A DNA stretch of 64,000 nt from Triatoma infestans (lineage: Eukaryota > Arthropoda > Insecta > Hemiptera > Reduviidae). Where the stretch lies: positions 1 to 64,000 of the forward strand of contig JAAEAF010003371.1 of NCBI GenBank assembly GCA_011037195.1, in the 5' to 3' direction. The notes beneath the pieces were generated by a model, which saw only the letters and a program-made list of their open reading frames with translations, did no database searches and was not told the origin of the DNA. The position numbers and the translations under genes are program-made. Shown one piece after another: positions 1 to 10,650 of this stretch. The first letter of the stretch is position 1. Every line of letters starts with the position of its first letter.

Positions 1-300
1 CTTTCAAAGATTTTTGGAATGAATGATTGAATAGAAATAGGTCTGTATTTCCTTATGTCCGATTTATCACCAGACTTGAAGAATGATGTAACATAAGATA
101 ATTTCCACAAGAATGGAAAACAACCAGTACGCAGAGACTGATTGAAAATGATATACAGGGGTTTTAGAAGGGATTAGGCTCAATTTTTTATAAGTAATGG
201 AGGGATGCCGTCAGGTCCTGGTGCCCCGTGAATATTCAGATTCAGCAGCTGATTTAGAATGGCATTTTCCGGAATTTGGTATGAATATATATTTATTGAG
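1..300 (-). pseudogene. LINE reverse transcriptase, N-terminal part, decayed and cut by the window edge
   Basis: Read on the minus strand, this stretch encodes the start of a non-LTR reverse transcriptase. A GAPGPDGIPP motif lies at about 200-225. A block reading WKLSYVTSFFKSGDKSDI, then KYRPIS, lies at about 30-105; this is the usual RT segment upstream of the catalytic domain. An in-frame TGA and TAG near 165-185 interrupt it. It belongs to the same element as the endonuclease and ORF1 remains up to position 1439. The segment normally linking endonuclease to RT is missing, so there is an internal deletion between about 300 and 369. The catalytic YADD box would lie beyond the window start. 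The family looks like the jockey/CR1 group, but the exact clade cannot be told by eye. Confidence 0.8.
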
Positions 301-360
301 CTAGGAAAGTTGAAAGAAAAATTATCATTAGTTCTTTTTCAACATACACTAACTATTAAA

Positions 361-379
361 GTGAAGTATTAAACTTCAC
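361..379. other. 19-bp perfect hairpin at a LINE deletion junction
   Basis: The arms GTGAAGT and ACTTCAC are separated by five bases. The hairpin lies exactly where the endonuclease reading stops and upstream of where RT reading begins, so it may mark the deletion end point. It could also be chance in AT-rich DNA. Confidence 0.4.
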
Positions 380-909
380 CATTTTCAAACATACACCAGT
401 CTGGAAGGTTAAGGTCACCAACTAATACAATTTTCGACTCTGGATGATGAACCATTAGATCTTCTATTACTTCACACAAAGGAGATAAACCGACGAGCTC
501 TGACCGAAGGAATATAGGCATTACGCAGAAAAAGCATAATCTGGATAATAAGCAATTCAAGGCTTAAAGTTTCGTTATCAGGAACACGAGCGGAGCAGAT
601 CTTTTTTTGGACAGCAACTAGTGCACCACCACCCCTCATTTTTAGACTAGTAGAACAGTTTCTATCAAACCTATAAACATTGTGGTTCATAAATCCAAGT
701 TCTGAGTCAGATGTTTCAGGTTTAAGCCAGGTTTCAGTTAATGTAATTATATCACAGTCAACAATGATTAGTACACTTTTAATTTCACTAAGTTTTGAGT
801 TAACACTTCTAACATTTTGATAATAAACTGATAACGTTTTAATTGATCGGTCTTTTAAATTTTTTTTGGATAGCTGGAGAGGCAAACATTTGTGGTATTC
901 CGCGAACAT
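369..909 (-). pseudogene. LINE ORF2 endonuclease domain, frameshifted
   Basis: This is an apurinic-endonuclease-like domain that would nick target DNA for target-primed reverse transcription. The N-terminal piece (about 472-909) contains the YYQNVRSVNSK and DIITLTETWL motifs typical of the first endonuclease blocks. The downstream piece (369-560, another frame) contains KIVLVGDLNLPDW, the GD-N block. At least one frameshift lies between them near 470-560. The start of ORF2 overlaps the end of ORF1, as is common in LINEs. The domain stops abruptly at 369, next to a 19-bp hairpin, and the SDH block is not visible. It is non-functional. Confidence 0.8.
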
Positions 910-1439
910 AACGAATCCCGATTCCAGTTTCCCCTCTGGCTTGTCGTTTTTTCAGTTCAGCGCTCTTCTCTGAATGTAGAAGTCTTTGAGCTTGGGTCCT
1001 GTCTCTAGAAACAGATAAGGTTAATTTTCCTGCTTTAATTGCACCAATAAAAGCATTCAGCAGCAGAACTGCATCTTCCTCACTTTCAGTGATAACTTTA
1101 ACTAGTCGAGCCCTAGAAGAGATTAATATTTTTCCCCAGCCTAATAGCTTTGAACGTGAACTCACGCTGAAGTGAGAGGGTACTTATCATATTTGTAATT
1201 TTCATTTCATCAGTGAGTGGGTCCACATTCAGCAGGTTATTTGGAAGCGATTCTTCAAGTCCATATATAATCAAATCTTTTTGACGTACCCTTTGCTGAT
1301 GAATTTCATTGATGACAGTCTCAATAAACTCCTGATCATTTATTGGGTTCTGGGCTAAGGAGGTTACCTTAGACTGGAGCTCAATTATGTCTTCTTTTAT
1401 GGTATTAAAAGATTTCTTCAACTCCCCAAATTCACTCAT
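839..1439 (-). pseudogene. LINE ORF1 (RNA-binding protein), frameshifted
   Basis: This is ORF1 of the same minus-strand LINE. The N-terminal piece (1113-1439) starts with MSEFGELKKSFNTIKEDI, a helical coiled-coil-like region, followed by RQKDLIIYGLEES, the usual start of the RRM-like fold. The C-terminal piece (839-1165, another frame) carries SRARLVKVITESEEDAV, then SRDRTQAQR and RQARGETGIGIRY, which match the end of ORF1 in jockey/CR1-type elements. A frameshift lies near 1120-1165. ORF1 normally coats the element RNA as a chaperone. ORF1 is followed by an overlapping ORF2, so the original order was normal. Confidence 0.75.
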
Positions 1440-2034
1440 TATATCCTTATAATTAATCCTAATAATTGAATTATAATATAATTAATTATTATATATGTAT
1501 ATAAATATATATATTATATATATATTAACTAAATTATTAATATATTTATTATATTAAATTATAACGAAATTATAATATATCCTAATGTAAATTATAATTT
1601 ATAAACAAGTTCTAATAGTAATAGTATATCACTTTTTATAACTGCTCGAGATATTCTATAATGCTAAAGAGTTAATTTAACTTCTAATAATGAAAATGAA
1701 CAAGTTAATATGTTGATATTATATAGAATTCTGGGCTCAGTAAACATTCAGTGGTTGAAAGAAGCAAAGTGTATACAGTTGCTATCTAGCGGTACAAGTA
1801 TGAACTAAATGGTAGTCACTGTTTAAAAATTAATAATAATAATAAAAGCTAATACATAATAAAGGTCTCTTTTTTATTATACTTTAATTCATGATTAATA
1901 ATATATTTAAAATTTATTGTAATTTTACATTAATGTCATTTATTGTAATTGTTTACAGTATACAAGTTACTTAACTTAAAATGGTATCGCAGCGCTATCT
2001 TTTGGAGTCTGTTCTAAGTAAATGAATGAAAAGA
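1440..2034. other. AT-rich spacer, nothing recognised
   Basis: Very AT-rich, with a TA-repeat-like patch around 1480-1560 just upstream of the minus-strand LINE. This could be the decayed 5' UTR of that LINE. No ORF or repeat is recognised. Confidence 0.6.
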
Positions 2035-2170
2035 TTAGAGAATTTTCTTTTTTTTCTCTTTTTACTCTTTATTTTTTTGTTTAAACAAAAAAATCGAATT
2101 TGAGCTTTCCACCGAAAATAATGTTTTGAGATCCCTGAGTCCTTTAAAAAGATTTTAGCTAGTCCTGAAA
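2035..2170 (-). repeat. Helentron-like repeat, 3'-end fragment
   Basis: This matches the repeat family's 3'-terminal block in degraded form: TTTCTCTT near the start, then a segment resembling GAGTTTTCACCGGAAATA, GTTTTGAG and CCTGAGTCC. It is heavily diverged, and its interior is missing apart from a possible piece at 2850-3055. Confidence 0.45.
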
Positions 2171-2435
2171 AGTGTTTATTAGAAATTGGTCACTCTTTCA
2201 CCTCAATCTTCAATGTGTGTTTTTATTTATATGTGTATGTAATTTTATATATGTATATGAATAAAAAAATTCAAAAAAGAATAATCACTCAACTTGATAT
2301 TCTGTATGGGTATCAACGGGCATCTGATTTAACACATTCCAGTAAGAAAGTAAAGGCTCTATACCAACTTCATCATTGAGGGATAAATGGTACAATAAGT
2401 GTCTGAAAATAGTAGGAGATTGAAAATTAGAAAAA
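2171..2435. other. Spacer, nothing recognised
   Basis: AT-rich DNA with no convincing ORF. Short minus-strand frames here are antisense to the LINE fragment that follows. Confidence 0.5.
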
Positions 2436-2700
2436 TTGGTTGAAAAAAGTCGTAAGATTTTCAAGACTTTTCCGCATTCGGTTGGTACCGTCTGTTTTCG
2501 CATGCTGACAAGTCACGATTTGTTGCAGAAGTATTTGCAACGCATAGGGACAATAGACAGCTCCCCTTGTTGCCCCTTTAGTAAGGAAGATTATGAAAGG
2601 AGTGCATTTGGATCTCTGCCTTGAATTGGCGGACATTGCAAAATTTTCTTTTGTGTATAATGCAAAATTTGTACAGAGCTGCCGAATGGCCAATTAAAGG
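2436..2700 (+). pseudogene. LINE 3'-end fragment (C-terminal Cys/His knuckle of ORF2)
   Basis: The plus-strand reading VCFRMLTSHDLLQKYLQRIG, then SPCCPFSKEDYE, follows the pattern seen at the ORF2 C-terminus of I/R1-type LINEs: RxLTGHxxLxxHLxRxG, then a Cys-rich knuckle. The expected GH is read here as SH. A second frame continues with CKICTELPNGQLKALF. At least one stop (after FGSLP) interrupts it. Nothing upstream encodes RT, so this is a 5'-truncated insertion, the usual result of incomplete reverse transcription. Several other LINE tails of the same pattern occur in the window. Confidence 0.5.
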
Positions 2701-2849
2701 CGTTGTTTAAAAAAAAAAAAATTCTATTTTTGTCGCTCAGAATTCCTTAAAACCAAAAAATACACTTCAAGAATAGATTATTATTTTACGAGTTTTTTTT
2801 CTAAACATTTCATTTTCTTTAAACTCTTTATGTTTTACTCTATAAATTG

Positions 2850-3055
2850 AAGTCTACAACTTTTATTTAAATTATTTGTGTGAACATTGAATTACGGTGA
2901 TAGTGGAGGCGTGGTGACTTTAAACTTCCCTTTAAAGTACCATTTCAATGTATAATTCAATTCTACCACTTTTATTGATGTTAAGGAGAATTAAATGTGC
3001 TTATTAGTATTCAAAGTTTGAAGAAAATCGGTTGTTAGAAAGTACGACTTTCCTA
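2850..3055 (-). repeat. Possible diverged Helentron-like fragment
   Basis: It has pieces resembling internal modules of the family: CTACAACTTTTATTT, a GTGGAGGCGTGGTGACTTTA segment, and GTTTGAAGAAAATCGG before an AGTACGACTTTC. Order and orientation fit the minus-strand copies, but the match is weak. Confidence 0.35.
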
Positions 3056-3537
3056 AGGGATTTTTTGGGTTAGCAAACGAAATTTGCAAAGAGAGAACAC
3101 ATTTTGTAAACATTTCATATGAATAAAATTTGTCAATTTTATTAATAAAATATATTGACTAGAATAATATGATAAAGTCGAGTGAATGATTCACTCCAGA
3201 TTGATAGCTTATTAAAGGATATAAACTACACAATGATGCCATAACCTCTTTTATTAATTTACTTTTACAGATAAAATTAAGCAGAGAATAAATAGTTCAG
3301 ACGTTTATATCTGAATGTTATATATAAAATTTATAACATGTAATAAAAAAAAACTTCCACTTATTTAACGTTTCACTTACCACTAACATATACATAGATA
3401 TGTGGGGGAAGGAATGGATTCCATCATTCTACTCATCTTAACCCTAGTTTACTAAACTTTTTAGTTTTTTATTATGAGAGCCCATCTGTTAATGTGCAGC
3501 AGTGTGGTAGGGAATGGGCTGTGTTATGGCTATATTA

Positions 3538-3566
3538 AGAGAGAGAGAGAGAGAGAGAGAAAGAGT
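3538..3566. repeat. (GA)n microsatellite
   Basis: About fourteen AG/GA dinucleotides in a row followed by an imperfect AAAGAG end. Confidence 0.9.
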
Positions 3567-4360
3567 TGTGAGATAACTAAACAGTAGCACTACCCGGCGT
3601 CCTGTGAATATCATCAACTAAGCAGATAAGATTATAGCTGTTTCAAAGGAGGAGACAAACTATTAGACACCACGTTTCTCTTATTCTATTGCTTTATTTC
3701 TTTTTCTTTAAACTACTACTTTCCTTGGATTATGTCGCTCGTTTTATTATCATATCATTACACGTGTTTTTCGTAAATATGATGGATTTTTTTTTTTTAA
3801 GAAGTTTTTGTTAGTTCTAGTTTTTCTTGGTGTTCAAATTTTTGGAAGGAATAAAGTTTCGATGAAAATCCGTCAGTGATTGTTTTATTTTATATCAGTT
3901 TTCTGCAATTTTCTCAATAACAGACGTAAGAATTTTTAGGGATATTGTTGTTGATTCTAGGAAGTTCTGAGCTGAAGTATTAGAATTTCCTCTAAAAGAT
4001 GCTATTGCCGTAAATGTTACAGTATCATCTCCTATGTAACGTTAAGAACATTATATAAATTTTATGAAATCCAAATTTAAGGAAATTGTTCATTAAGAAA
4101 AGGGGGAACTGAGTGAGTGAAAAAGATGGAAGGGTTTCAAAATCATTTTTTTAGGGCTGGATTTTTTTACTGAAATTGAGGTTAAAATCTAGTTGCCAAA
4201 TTGTGGTAGATATGAGAGGGAGAGAATAGAAAGAATTCAGGTGAGTATCAAATAAAGTAGTAGATGTGCTGAACAATGATATAATGAATAGAAACACAAA
4301 CTGCATGGACTTTACACTGTTGAATGATGTTTGAGAATAAAGTAGCGAGAGAATAACTAA

Positions 4361-4374
4361 GAGAGATACAAACT
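4361..4374. repeat. 14-bp target-site duplication, left copy
   Basis: GAGAGATACAAACT is repeated exactly at 4992-5005 on the other side of fold-back copy 1. Confidence 0.8.
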
Positions 4375-4450
4375 TTGTTGTGGTGGTTGGTTCCGCAGAG
4401 CTGGAAAGCATCAGAGACATTTTCCGTGGTAGCCTGCTTCATTTTGTGGT

Positions 4451-4488
4451 CATCGACTGGTTTCGGGCGTTCGCCCATCTTCAGGATG
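4451..4488 (-). ncRNA. Hammerhead-ribozyme-like core, left arm of fold-back copy 1
   Basis: On the minus strand, in order: stem I half CATC, core CTGAAGA, an extra T, stem II GGGC with loop GAAC and GCCC, core GAAA, a short stem III (ACC against AGT, with one mismatch), cleavage base C, and the second stem I half GATG. The CUGANGA and GAAA boxes and the stem I pairing are intact. The extra base between A9 and stem II is not canonical. Confidence 0.5.
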
Positions 4489-4912
4489 CGTTTTTCAGAC
4501 AGTGTGCCAACACAGACTCGTACAGAGACTTAGTTTCACACTAACTGAGGTGTATTTTTTTAAAATACTAAACTCTTAAACTAAACTTTTAAAATGTTAG
4601 TTTAATCGTTGTTTAATTTTATTTAGATTTATTTTGTGCATCTTATTTTTTAGTTTTTGTATATTCTTAATTTTGGTTAGTTAATCGAGAAGTAAGTCTC
4701 CCTCCAACAACAGAGTTTAAACATTAGACCCCCACGTGTTGTGTCCACTGTAAGAAAAGAATTAGCCCTTTAACAACCCAAAAACGTGTTTTCCCACCCA
4801 TCTGGCCACATCCCTTTACCTAGTTTAAGAGTTTAGTATTTAAAAACACACCTCAGTGAGTGTGAAGCTAAGTCTCTGTACGAGTCTGTGTTGGCACACT
4901 GTCTGAAAAACG

Positions 4913-4950
4913 CATCCTGAAGATGGGCGAACGCCCGAAACCGGTCGGTG
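4913..4950 (+). ncRNA. Hammerhead-ribozyme-like core, right arm of fold-back copy 1
   Basis: It has the same parts as the left-arm core, on the plus strand: CATC at 4913, CTGAAGA at 4917, stem II at 4925-4936 with GAAC loop, GAAA at 4937, stem III ACC/GGT, a predicted GTC cleavage triplet ending at 4946, and GGTG closing stem I with one G-U pair. Confidence 0.55.
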
Positions 4951-4991
4951 ACCACAAAATGAAGCAGGCTACCACGGAAAATGTCTCTGAT

Positions 4992-5005
4992 GAGAGATAC
5001 AAACT
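4992..5005. repeat. 14-bp target-site duplication, right copy
   Basis: An exact repeat of the bases at 4361-4374, directly after the last element base. Confidence 0.8.
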
Positions 5006-5444
5006 GGCTGAGAATTAGAAAGTAAGCAGATTGATGTTTAGTGAAGGGTGTCGATCACTGTTCCAACCTCTGAAGGGCTAGCTCGCCTCTATATACATGG
5101 AATTCTCCCTCCCTAGTTTGGCGTAGGTAGGGAGTAATTAAGTTCTTAGGATCCTATGCATCTTTAATGATTCGGATCTCATTACATGGAATGTTAAAAT
5201 CTTATGTTCAAGTCTAAGCAGCGCTCCCTTTATATTTTCTAGCCCTAGGAGCCTTTACAGCTTATTGTCCATGAAGGACCCTATTGTCTATAACTAGAGA
5301 ATACTGCTCTAGGCTGGAAATACACTAAGAAAGCTCCGGGCGCCAACAAACACAGAAATTGACGTGCCTCTACTAATTACTATAGAAATAATGTATTACT
5401 AATTACTATAATTGATATTTAATCGAAATACTTAAGTGTACATA
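5006..5444. other. Spacer, nothing recognised
   Basis: Mixed-composition DNA with no ORF longer than a few dozen codons. It may be unique flanking DNA between two transposons. Confidence 0.5.
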
Positions 5445-5446
5445 TA

Positions 5447-6768
5447 CAGGGTGTCCGGGCTAAGTTGTCCACCCCCTTTTTTCTCGGTAATTATTGATGA
5501 TGGAAAAAAAAAATTCAAATCATAACTCCCTTTATTTTTTGAGTAGTATCTAATGATATTATAAAAAAAAAAATTCTGTTGCTGATATGCAAGTTACAAA
5601 AACAAACTTTTTTTTTTCAAATGGGAACCCCTATTTTTTATTATGAATTCTAAAAGTACTTTTTTTGTGAGAGAAATTGTTTTTGAAAAATTAAAATTGC
5701 TTTTGTAGTTCCCAAGTTATGAATTTTTGAACAAAAAAAAAAGTTTTTTTACCGCTGGCATAGTAATAAAAAACAGTTATGGATAAACGCATAAGAGTCT
5801 GTCCAAAGGGCAAAAACAAAAATGCAAGATGAATGTTTACACAAATGCTCTCTTGTTTACTGTTTTAATCCCATAAGTTGTAAACAATGCCTTGTTTTTA
5901 AAATACTTTCAGTCTACCTCAAACTTCCATTCGTTCCGGCAAGATGAACCGTCCATATTCTACAAACGAAAAAACTGTACGACATTTTTGTTAATGCCGT
6001 CGTTAAGCTTAAACAGCTGCAAGGGTTTACCAGGAGAGATTTTCTGAACGAAGACACCCAAGCCGGAAAACGATTGCTCGTATTGCTGCAACGTTCCGCT
6101 TGTTTGGCAGTGTCATTCGCCAAGGGCTAAGAAATAGGGATAGGAATGTTCGTACTTTCGACACTGAGCTTGATGTACTATTGTATGTGCAGGAGAACCC
6201 TAACACTTCAGTTGTATGCGGCTAGAGTTCTGGAAATTAGTAAAAATCGTGTGGAAAATACTACGGCACTATCAAATAAGCCATTTAGGTACCATATTGT
6301 TCAGGGGTTTCGCGAAGGGGATCAAGAGCCCGACTTACTTTTTTGGCTCATATTAGTGCATTAACGGAGGAAAGTCCAGATTTTTTGATCTTTTCTTTTA
6401 TTGACCGACGAGGCAAAAACACAGGAAGCCATTTTGTTGTTTAAGGTCCAGCAGTCAGCGGCAAAAAAAAGGTTTGTTTTTTTTATTCAAAAATTCATAA
6501 CTTGGGAACTAAAAAAGCAATTTTAATTTTTCAAAAACTATTTCTCTCACAAAAAAAGGTACTTTTAGAATTCATAATAAAAAATAGGGGTTCCCATCTG
6601 AAAAAAAAAGTTTGTTTCTGTAACCTGCATATCAACAGCAGAATTTTTTATTTTATAATATCATTAGATGCTACTCAAAAAATAAAGGGAGTTATGATTT
6701 GAAGTTTTTTTTCCATCATCAATAATTACCTAGAAAAAGGGGATGGACAATTTAGCCCGGACACCCTT
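5447..6768. mobile_element. TA-flanked DNA transposon with about 310-bp terminal inverted repeats
   Basis: The left end CAGGGTGTCCGGGCTAAGTT recurs inverted at the right end (AATTTAGCCCGGACACCC). The inverted similarity continues inward for about 310 bp on each side (5447-5760 and 6450-6768), with shared landmarks such as the CATAACTCCCTTTATTTTTT and CCCAAGTTATGAATTTTTGA blocks. A TA dinucleotide at 5445-5446 and 6769-6770 is the target duplication, which places it in the IS630/Tc1/mariner superfamily. The inner 700 bp hold the remains of a transposase N-terminus. Terminal repeats this long are unusual for the superfamily. The right terminus differs from the left at the first bases after the TA. 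Confidence 0.8.
5938..6450 (+). pseudogene. Transposase N-terminal (DUF4817-like helix-turn-helix) remains
   Basis: Plus-strand frames give NRPYSTNEKTVRHF at the start, then VYQERFSERRHPSRKTIARI and RTFDTELDVLLYVQENPNTS. This is the order and spacing of the DNA-binding N-terminus seen in insect transposable elements annotated with a DUF4817 domain: STNE, then Y-ERFP-RR-PS-KT, then RT-E-E--VL--V-E-P-TS. Later frames hold only broken pieces (about GVSRRGSRARLTFLAHI). No DDE catalytic region is visible before the right inverted repeat begins. At least three stops or frameshifts occur. The product would bind the terminal repeats but could not catalyse transposition, so the element is non-autonomous. 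Confidence 0.6.
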
Positions 6769-6770
6769 TA

Positions 6771-7304
6771 ACTGAGTTATCATTCTCAAGTGTAAATTAT
6801 TAAATTTACATTATCGTAACATAAAAAAATGCTTCTAGTAGCATAGAAATTTCTTAAAATGTTACTATTTATCACAATCAGTCTACATCATCAGTTTTCT
6901 TTTGGGTAGGTCACCAGGGCATTAAATGCCACACACTCTCCTAGTGTCTGCCTATAGCCCATGCTAAGCAGTAAGGTGCCTAAAGTGAGGAACAATTGGA
7001 GTCCAAGAGTTAAGCGGTTTGTATGCACTTAATGTCGAATTATGAGTCTGGTAGATTTCTCAATACTGCACCTATGTCGTCTCACGGCTCACTCCTACTG
7101 TAATGTGATAACAAAAGGAGTGATAACAGAAGGAAAATATATAATTTTTAATTATAAAAATTATAACTAGTGGTGCCAGCCAGACGCTATTATTCAATAC
7201 AATAGCTGCGGTCAGTGCACGGACAAAGCGACCGCCAAGGACAACCGCCAAAGACACACTGCTTTCAAAGGGGCATTATACGGCCAGTACACAGAATCCG
7301 CCTG
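6771..7304. other. Spacer, nothing recognised
   Basis: No ORF or repeat is recognised. A stretch near 6905-6990 (CACCAGGGCATTAAATGCC) is moderately GC-rich. Confidence 0.5.
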
Positions 7305-7307
7305 GTC

Positions 7308-7523
7308 AATACACACAGCAATAAACAAACAAAAGACCGACCACCTGGCTACAGTCCCTTTGATAACTGCCATCACATGTTGCCACACCTGTTGCCGACC
7401 TATTCAAGACCTAGGGTCAACACACGGCAATAAACAAAACACTCAAAAGACCGACCACCTGGCTACAGTCCTTTGATAACTGGTAACACCTGTTCAAGAC
7501 CTAGGGTCAACACGCGGCAAGAG
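7308..7523. repeat. Imperfect tandem duplication, unit about 90-107 bp
   Basis: A unit running from CAATAAACAAA, through AAAGACCGACCACCTGGCTA, to CAAGACCTAGGGTCAACAC is present twice. The second copy lacks about 20 bp around the CATCACATGTTGCC segment. A short third start (CAACACGCGGCAA) follows. It is non-coding; the origin is unknown. Confidence 0.75.
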
Positions 7524-9635
7524 ATGTTTGAGTGTGACCCGTAATTACAAGACTTTTCAATGTGTGATGATGGCAATATAAGGTCTCTCTACAGGAAGTG
7601 GGGAGGACTATTCTTCAGTATTTCATCAGCGTAACATCAAGATCCTACCAGTGACATAATTCATACATCGGAGCGCGTCCCTATCTAAGTATTTAAACAT
7701 ATATTATTTATCAATCATTATAGTTGGTGCATTCTAGTTACAATTTAAATCATTTTAAATTAATTGTAATTTATCTTTTCAAACGTTTAAATTATTGTTA
7801 AAATATACATATATCTATTTTCATAAATTCGTAATTCATATTCTGAATAACAACTCTCTAAAATCTCTAACTAACTCCCAACTATTCATCGCATCACAAC
7901 ACCTCACCAAGACATCTGAACCCATTACACTACTAACGATCCACTCAATCTCTAGAATTCTCTAATGCACCGCTTCATGTGGTGGCTGAGGCTGAAGTAT
8001 CTTGTAAGGACGTCTATTATCATCATTGTCAACCAATGAACATCTTATTAATCAGTATAACATACCATTAACCAAATATACACCTCTCTACAGGTGAAAG
8101 GCACCAACTATTACTTCGCTTTCAGGAAGACAATTGCCCCCCACTCGCAAAGAACATCCGCATCCAACATAATGTTCATCATTGTCAAAGTGGACAAGCT
8201 GAACATCGGAGAATCACACTATTGAGGAAATCGAGCCAACGACCAACTCTGCAATTACAGCACACTCTTGGTTTATAGTCTTGGCCACATAGTTATTGCA
8301 ACGAATCTCCTCCTATGGTCAAACGCAGGAAGAGGGCATGTAGGTCAACTATGCCAATGACACAATCTTCAATCGTCTAACGCTCCCAAAAAAGTAAATA
8401 TCCATTTCACCAAACTCTTAAAGTTACTTCCGGACTTCGAAAGATTCAGTTTGACAATTTTAACAATTTTAAATCTTCATTCCTAGAATTTTCTAGTCAT
8501 TTTTCTTACTTGATCTGTTCATCTAAAATCAATTTTTAAATATGACATTTTCAGACTCATGGTACTTAAAAACATGATCTTCTAGTGAACAAAAAAAATC
8601 CAAAATCATCTAATCAACTACAAAGTTCCCTCCGGAGAAGTGAACCAAACAAAAAATAGCTTGTGACTTCATGGTAAAATTAAAAAAAAACAATAGCGAT
8701 GACAAAAATAATAGCATACATCACAGTCTAAGCATTTTCTATATGAGTATATACATATATTAAATAATGTCTTTCGAGGTATTTAAAAATATCTATATAT
8801 CAACATTTTATAGACAAATAAAATACTTGGGATAAAAAAATATTTCATTATAATATCTATATAAATAAACAAGATGAAAACATTATCGCTTCCTTATTTT
8901 TTTGTATTCCGCCATTAAAATTTTATATTTCTGGCATCACGTTGTGGCCATATGTTTTATATCTTTATTAAACATTGAACTTTAAGAAAAAAAAAGAAGC
9001 TATCGTGTGGTTAAATATTAGGGTTAAAGACATATTAATGGTTATAAAAACATGGCTGAAGTTAAGTTAGTTGAACGTGCATGAGATTTAGTTGGCAAGT
9101 CGATAACTGGATGGTTTCAAGGGGAATTCTGTAGAGTATCCACTTACTTCCAAGATATATTTAGTTAAATCCCCTGTGAAATTAAAATACATGGCTGGAG
9201 ATACTAAATTAGAGTCGTGTAATAAAAATAGTCATCAAAATTAATTCAATTCAGTTATATTTATTTTCTGTTTTAAGATCTTGCTCTCATTATAATGAAT
9301 GTCAGTTGAGTTTAATTGTATATTTTCAAACGCTTAAAACTTCAACTGGTTTTTTGGAAAAATGTATTATTTTTTTTATTGATTTTAAACTGTATTTATT
9401 GTATACTGAATTGAGAAGACATAAAAATAAAGTCAGTGTAGAACAAAAAAAATATTTTATAAATAGGTAGTCTCCAAACAAACTTTGAATTCGGATTTTC
9501 TTTTTCTTTAAATTTGTAAAAGCTGGAATTATCATCTTTATTATTCACTCTATTATCATGTATGCAAGTCCCTATGATCTGACTGCCTTAGTAAGACCTT
9601 TGTATAAACTTGGTGTTTCACGAATTTCCAGTTAA
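7524..9635. other. Long spacer, nothing recognised
   Basis: It is AT-rich except for 7900-8400, which is less so and carries a sequence such as CCCCCCACTCGCAAAGAACA without a usable ORF. That sub-region could be a decayed retroelement, but no motif supports it. The rest (8400-9635) is low-complexity AT DNA. Confidence 0.5.
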
Positions 9636-10150
9636 CCTGGTTTAAGACAAGGTTTAAGATCTTACTCATCCTCTTTAATTTGGTCCTGCTAGAAATGGCT
9701 ATAAGAAAAATAGCACTTCATGTCAGAGGAAACATATACAACCGCATGAGGTAACATTTAACGTACACAGATAATATAGGGTTCATCGCAAGATCGGCTA
9801 CGGCTCTAAAAACTGCATTTAGTGAGCTAGATAAAGCAGTCTCTCTCTTGGGCTTCGAATCAATGAGAAGAAAACGAAGTATATGATGAGTACAAGGTGA
9901 TAAAGGAATTTCCAAGGAATTCAAGTCGGGCTGCACCGCTTTGAAGGTATAAGGGAATTCAAATATTTAGTAGCAAATGAGCTCGGCCCGTAGTGACATT
10001 AGAAGTGGATTATGAAAATAGGTGCCTGTGTGGGTGCTTTGATCGAAGTTCACCAGTAAATATGCTCCCAGGCAGGCCGGAGTCGCCATATCAAGACTGT
10101 TCTGAGACTTGGACATTGACTGTAGCCGATGATGCTGAGAAACAAAAGTA
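9636..10150 (+). pseudogene. LINE reverse transcriptase palm fragment (RTE-like), YADD box mutated
   Basis: Broken plus-strand frames encode TGLRQG (the usual GVRQG before the palm). Downstream comes YTDNIGFIARSATALKTAF, then LDKAVSLLGF and NEKKTKYM. This is the catalytic block of an RTE-type RT, in which Y-A-D-D-I-D-I-I-G-R is the norm. Here the box reads YTDN, so one catalytic Asp is lost. A later piece, CSETWTLT followed by ADDAEK, matches the region before the C-terminal domain. Stops and frameshifts are frequent. It has no neighbouring endonuclease, so it is an isolated 5'-truncated copy. Confidence 0.7.
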
Positions 10151-10650
10151 ATGTGTTTTCCCGAAGATATTTATCCAAGGCCAGCAATAGTAAATGGCGT
10201 TTATTAAAACTGACACCTCGTAATTCATCTCCTCTTACTATAAAGTAAGAGAAAAGAATTAAAAAAAAAGTGCAATATTAACTTACATTGTAGAGCAGAG
10301 CGCTCTATGTGTTTCTGACAGTACTAATGCAGTCAAGCATTCTTTATATAATATATAAAGGATTGCCTTAATTATCAACGGCTATCCATCTATTTCATGG
10401 CCCACTTTGATTTTAGAATTCAAGTGAATAATGTAATTTTCATCAAAAGTGTTAATAAAAAATGGATTATTTGCTTCATCAACCAATGTCTATAAAAAAC
10501 CATCACAAACATGTAGCCTTAATATAAATGTTCAGATTTTGTTAAAAGGAAGGTTCAAAGGATCAGACTTTCAATTTGATATAATTTAAAGTTTTGTTAG
10601 TTTTTGTTTAATTTATAGTGTTTTGTTTCTAATAACTTTTATGAAAAAAA
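10151..10650. other. AT-rich spacer, nothing recognised
   Basis: Low-complexity DNA between a LINE remnant and a Helentron-like repeat. No ORF or structural repeat is recognised. Confidence 0.5.

Larger units (their letters stand above)
2701..4360. other. AT-rich spacer with microsatellite
   Basis: No gene is recognised. A weak Helentron-like fragment may lie at 2850-3055, and a GA microsatellite lies at about 3538-3566. A run of T at 3785-3800 is low-complexity. Confidence 0.5.
4375..4991. mobile_element. Fold-back element copy 1 with two inverted hammerhead-like cores
   Basis: This is a palindromic insertion. The left arm starts with TTGTTGTGGTGGTTGG and ATCAGAGACATTTTCCG. The right arm ends with the complement (CGGAAAATGTCTCTGAT). 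Arms of about 160 bp or more surround an unpaired AT-rich centre at about 4600-4820. Each arm carries a hammerhead-like core (4451-4488 minus, 4913-4950 plus). The element is flanked by the 14-bp direct repeat GAGAGATACAAACT at 4361-4374 and 4992-5005. The first 35 bases (to ATCAGAG) are present only on the left, so the element is not a simple symmetric MITE. No protein is encoded. Three related copies lie at 24.27, 35.17 and 51.51 kb. Confidence 0.8.

Noticed and set aside
4375..4991. Fold-back element as an ordinary MITE
   Set aside because: The target duplication is 14 bp, the left head is not mirrored and the arms hold ribozyme-like cores, so a cut-and-paste DNA transposon origin is less likely.
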